From Chloroflexota bacterium (lineage in GTDB: Bacteria; Chloroflexota; Anaerolineae; J102): a stretch of 7,585 bases of DNA. Within the stretch, counting starts at the first letter, position 1; each line of letters begins with the position of its first letter. A program made the translations under genes and the position numbers. Shown here piece by piece: positions 6,829-7,585 of the stretch. The notes beneath the pieces are model-generated. The model worked only from the letters and a program-made list of their open reading frames with translations. It searched no databases and was not told the origin of the DNA. Where the stretch lies: assembly GCA_024276255.1 (NCBI GenBank), contig JAJRXO010000245.1, positions 1 to 7,585 on the forward strand, given 5' to 3'.

Positions 6829-6866
6829 ACACACCTTCCGGGTCAATGAAGGCCGGGAAGGTGTGT
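6829..6866 (+). terminator. GC-rich hairpin downstream of the lipoprotein gene
   Basis: ACACACCTTCCGG (6829-6841) pairs with CCGGGAAGGTGTGT (6853-6866), giving 13 pairs with one bulged G and an 11-base loop. It begins 48 bases after the lipoprotein stop. No T-tract follows (the next bases are CGCGCCCC), so it is not a textbook intrinsic terminator, but its position suggests a transcript end or a 3'-end stabiliser. Confidence 0.55.
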
Positions 6867-6880
6867 CGCGCCCCGCGGGA

Positions 6881-6926
6881 TGCAAGCAGCACACCGGCCC
6901 GGAACGCGCACCTGCTCCTGCTTGCA
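6881..6926. repeat. 9-bp inverted repeat just upstream of the structured RNA candidate
   Basis: TGCAAGCAG (6881-6889) and CTGCTTGCA (6918-6926) are perfect inverted copies, 28 bases apart. The right arm overlaps TTGCAC (6922-6927), a weak -35 candidate for the RNA at 6957-7144; the matching -10 (CCCTAA or CCTAAA, 6946-6952) is poor. It could be an operator or part of a second hairpin after the lipoprotein gene. Confidence 0.35.
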
Positions 6927-6956
6927 CCCTAGAGTGGCATCATGCCCCTAAACGCG

Positions 6957-7144
6957 TGTAGTCCCCCTTTATACCGTGTGCCCTGAAGATTTTGAACCTG
7001 CATTCGCAGGTGGGAGCCTAGACCCGACTTCGGCTTTGCCCTGGGGATGGGCTATTGCGTCCGCCAAGGTATGACCCGGCTCCCCTAGGTCTAGTGTTGG
7101 CTCAAAACGTGTCAGCGGCATCACGCATATAAAAGGGAGCTACG
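6957..7144 (+). ncRNA. Candidate structured RNA, ~188 nt rod with a 17-position closing stem
   Basis: The two ends pair without bulges over 17 positions: 6957-6973 with 7128-7144, with only two C-A mismatches (6963/7138 and 6967/7134). Nested inside are CGTG 6975-6978 with CACG 7122-7125, TGCC 6979-6982 with GGCA 7117-7120, CTG 6983-6985 with CAG 7113-7115, and TTTTGA 6990-6995 with TCAAAA 7102-7107. Then comes a perfect local hairpin ACCTGC/GCAGGT (6996-7011, loop ATTC), and inner stems that can form in two ways (see findings). There is no open reading frame with coding character here. The size (~188 nt) and unbranched rod recall 6S RNA, and CCCTGA followed by a T-rich strand is loosely like it, but I cannot find a decisive signature. 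It lacks the RNase P, tmRNA and SRP RNA consensus motifs. The strand is uncertain; plus is favoured by the weak promoter and by the A/T placement. An unusual leader or a transposon end remains possible. Confidence 0.5.
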
Positions 7145-7247
7145 AATATATGTTAGCACAATCTGATTTTTCTGACAATCCGCGGCGCGGGAGTGACACT
7201 GTATCAATTGAGTCGGTGGCATTGTCACCATTAGGCGGCGTTTTGGC

Positions 7248-7304
7248 GCGAATTGCGAATCCGCCCTGGGAGCAGTTTGCTCTGAGCCGGATTCGCAATC
7301 CGGC
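7248..7304. repeat. Compound palindromic element (12-bp inverted repeat with nested hairpins)
   Basis: ATTGCGAATCCG (7252-7263) and CGGATTCGCAAT (7288-7299) are perfect inverted copies. Between them GGAGCA/TGCTCT (7269-7274 with 7278-7283, one G-T pair) closes a GTT loop, so the whole can form one long hairpin. Each arm can also fold alone: GCCGGATT/AATCCGGC (7286-7304) is a perfect 8-bp stem with a CGC loop, and 7248-7264 forms a similar stem with one mismatch. This two-state design is typical of dispersed intergenic palindromes (REP/MITE-like). Confidence 0.7.
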
Positions 7305-7462
7305 GGGTGAACCCAGGCCTTTTTCGGAAAAGACACTATGAACGGCTGAACGCCGATGAAAATGGAAATCGGACGCGGACGAGCGCAGAAAAACGCGGAC
7401 TGATTTTGATAGAATTGCCCGGGCTGGTTTACGGCACACTATATCCTGCTTCGTAAATAAGC

Positions 7463-7535
7463 CTCTCGCAAAGGCGCAAAGCCGCCAAGGAAAAATAGAA
7501 AAAAATCCTTTGCGCTCTTGGCGTCTTGGCGAGAG
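7463..7535. repeat. Inverted repeat built of 8-base units around an A-rich loop
   Basis: The left arm (7463-7491) begins CTCTCGC and the right arm (7506-7535) ends GCGAGAG. The ~30-base arms are imperfect inverted copies around an A-rich 14-base loop. Each arm is a run of degenerate 8-base units: TCGCAAAG, GCGCAAAG, CCGCCAAG on the left and CTTTGCGC, TCTTGGCG, TCTTGGCG on the right. It looks like a dispersed intergenic repeat, not a terminator or CRISPR. Confidence 0.65.
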
Positions 7536-7585
7536 ATTTTCATCCGTTTTGGCGTGCAGCTTGCGCACCGTAGGTCTGTTCCGAA

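Larger units (their letters stand above)
7145..7585. other. Non-coding, repeat-bearing stretch at the right edge
   Basis: I find no gene here that I would defend. Short open frames exist on both strands, but they cross the palindromes, lack ribosome-binding sites and show no recognisable domain. Besides the two inverted repeats listed separately, there is an 8-base direct repeat ACGCGGAC (7373-7380 and 7393-7400, 20 bases apart) in an A/G-rich segment. The stretch looks like intergenic DNA accumulated from dispersed repeats. Confidence 0.6.

Noticed and set aside
6957..7144. Firm call as 6S RNA, SRP RNA, RNase P RNA or tmRNA
   Set aside because: The SRP GGAA/AGCA apical motif, RNase P ACAGRAA-type core and tmRNA ends are not seen; the 6S resemblance is only in size and shape.
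7150..7341. 63-codon plus-strand open frame after the RNA candidate
   Set aside because: Its second half is translated from the 7248-7304 palindrome; there is no Shine-Dalgarno and no homology that I recognise.
7463..7535. CRISPR array
   Set aside because: The units are 8 bases, degenerate, adjacent and inverted; there are no spacers of constant length and no cas genes.
7140..7568. 142-codon open frame on the minus strand
   Set aside because: It runs through both palindromic repeat elements, has no ribosome-binding site and no recognisable domain.

Overview
The window reads as a GC-rich bacterial chromosome segment. The best guess for the source is Chloroflexota (Anaerolineae/Caldilineae-like). 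This rests on gene style only: a homocysteine S-methyltransferase/MetF fusion, an AroK-AroB fusion, lipobox lipoproteins and intergenic palindromes. No rRNA or other marker gene confirms it.

Positions 5465 down to 1 (minus strand) hold one gene cluster: homocysteine S-methyltransferase/methylenetetrahydrofolate reductase, chorismate synthase (aroC), a small zinc-ribbon protein, a shikimate kinase-dehydroquinate synthase fusion (aroK-aroB), and the start of a phospholipase D-like lipoprotein that runs off the left edge. A promoter at 5502-5530 can drive the whole set. A second promoter-like site sits so close to the aroC ATG that aroC could be made from a leaderless mRNA. The aro genes serve the shikimate pathway to chorismate; the fusion serves methionine and one-carbon metabolism.

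Two of these genes carry an in-frame stop in an otherwise well-conserved reading frame: TAA at codon 56 of aroK-aroB and TAG at codon 227 of the methyltransferase/MetF fusion. Homology continues in the same frame on both sides. They look like single-base nonsense changes (real decay or consensus errors), not frameshifts. Recoding is unlikely because TAA also ends the MetF frame at its natural C-terminus.

On the plus strand, 5804-6781 encodes a lipoprotein made of two divergent copies of one ~125-residue domain, with its own promoter and a GC-rich hairpin after it. I do not recognise the family.

The last ~800 bases have no convincing protein gene. They hold a ~188-nt segment (6957-7144) whose ends pair over 17 positions and which folds into a long rod, a good candidate structured RNA. 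Two unrelated palindromic repeat elements follow (7248-7304 and 7463-7535).
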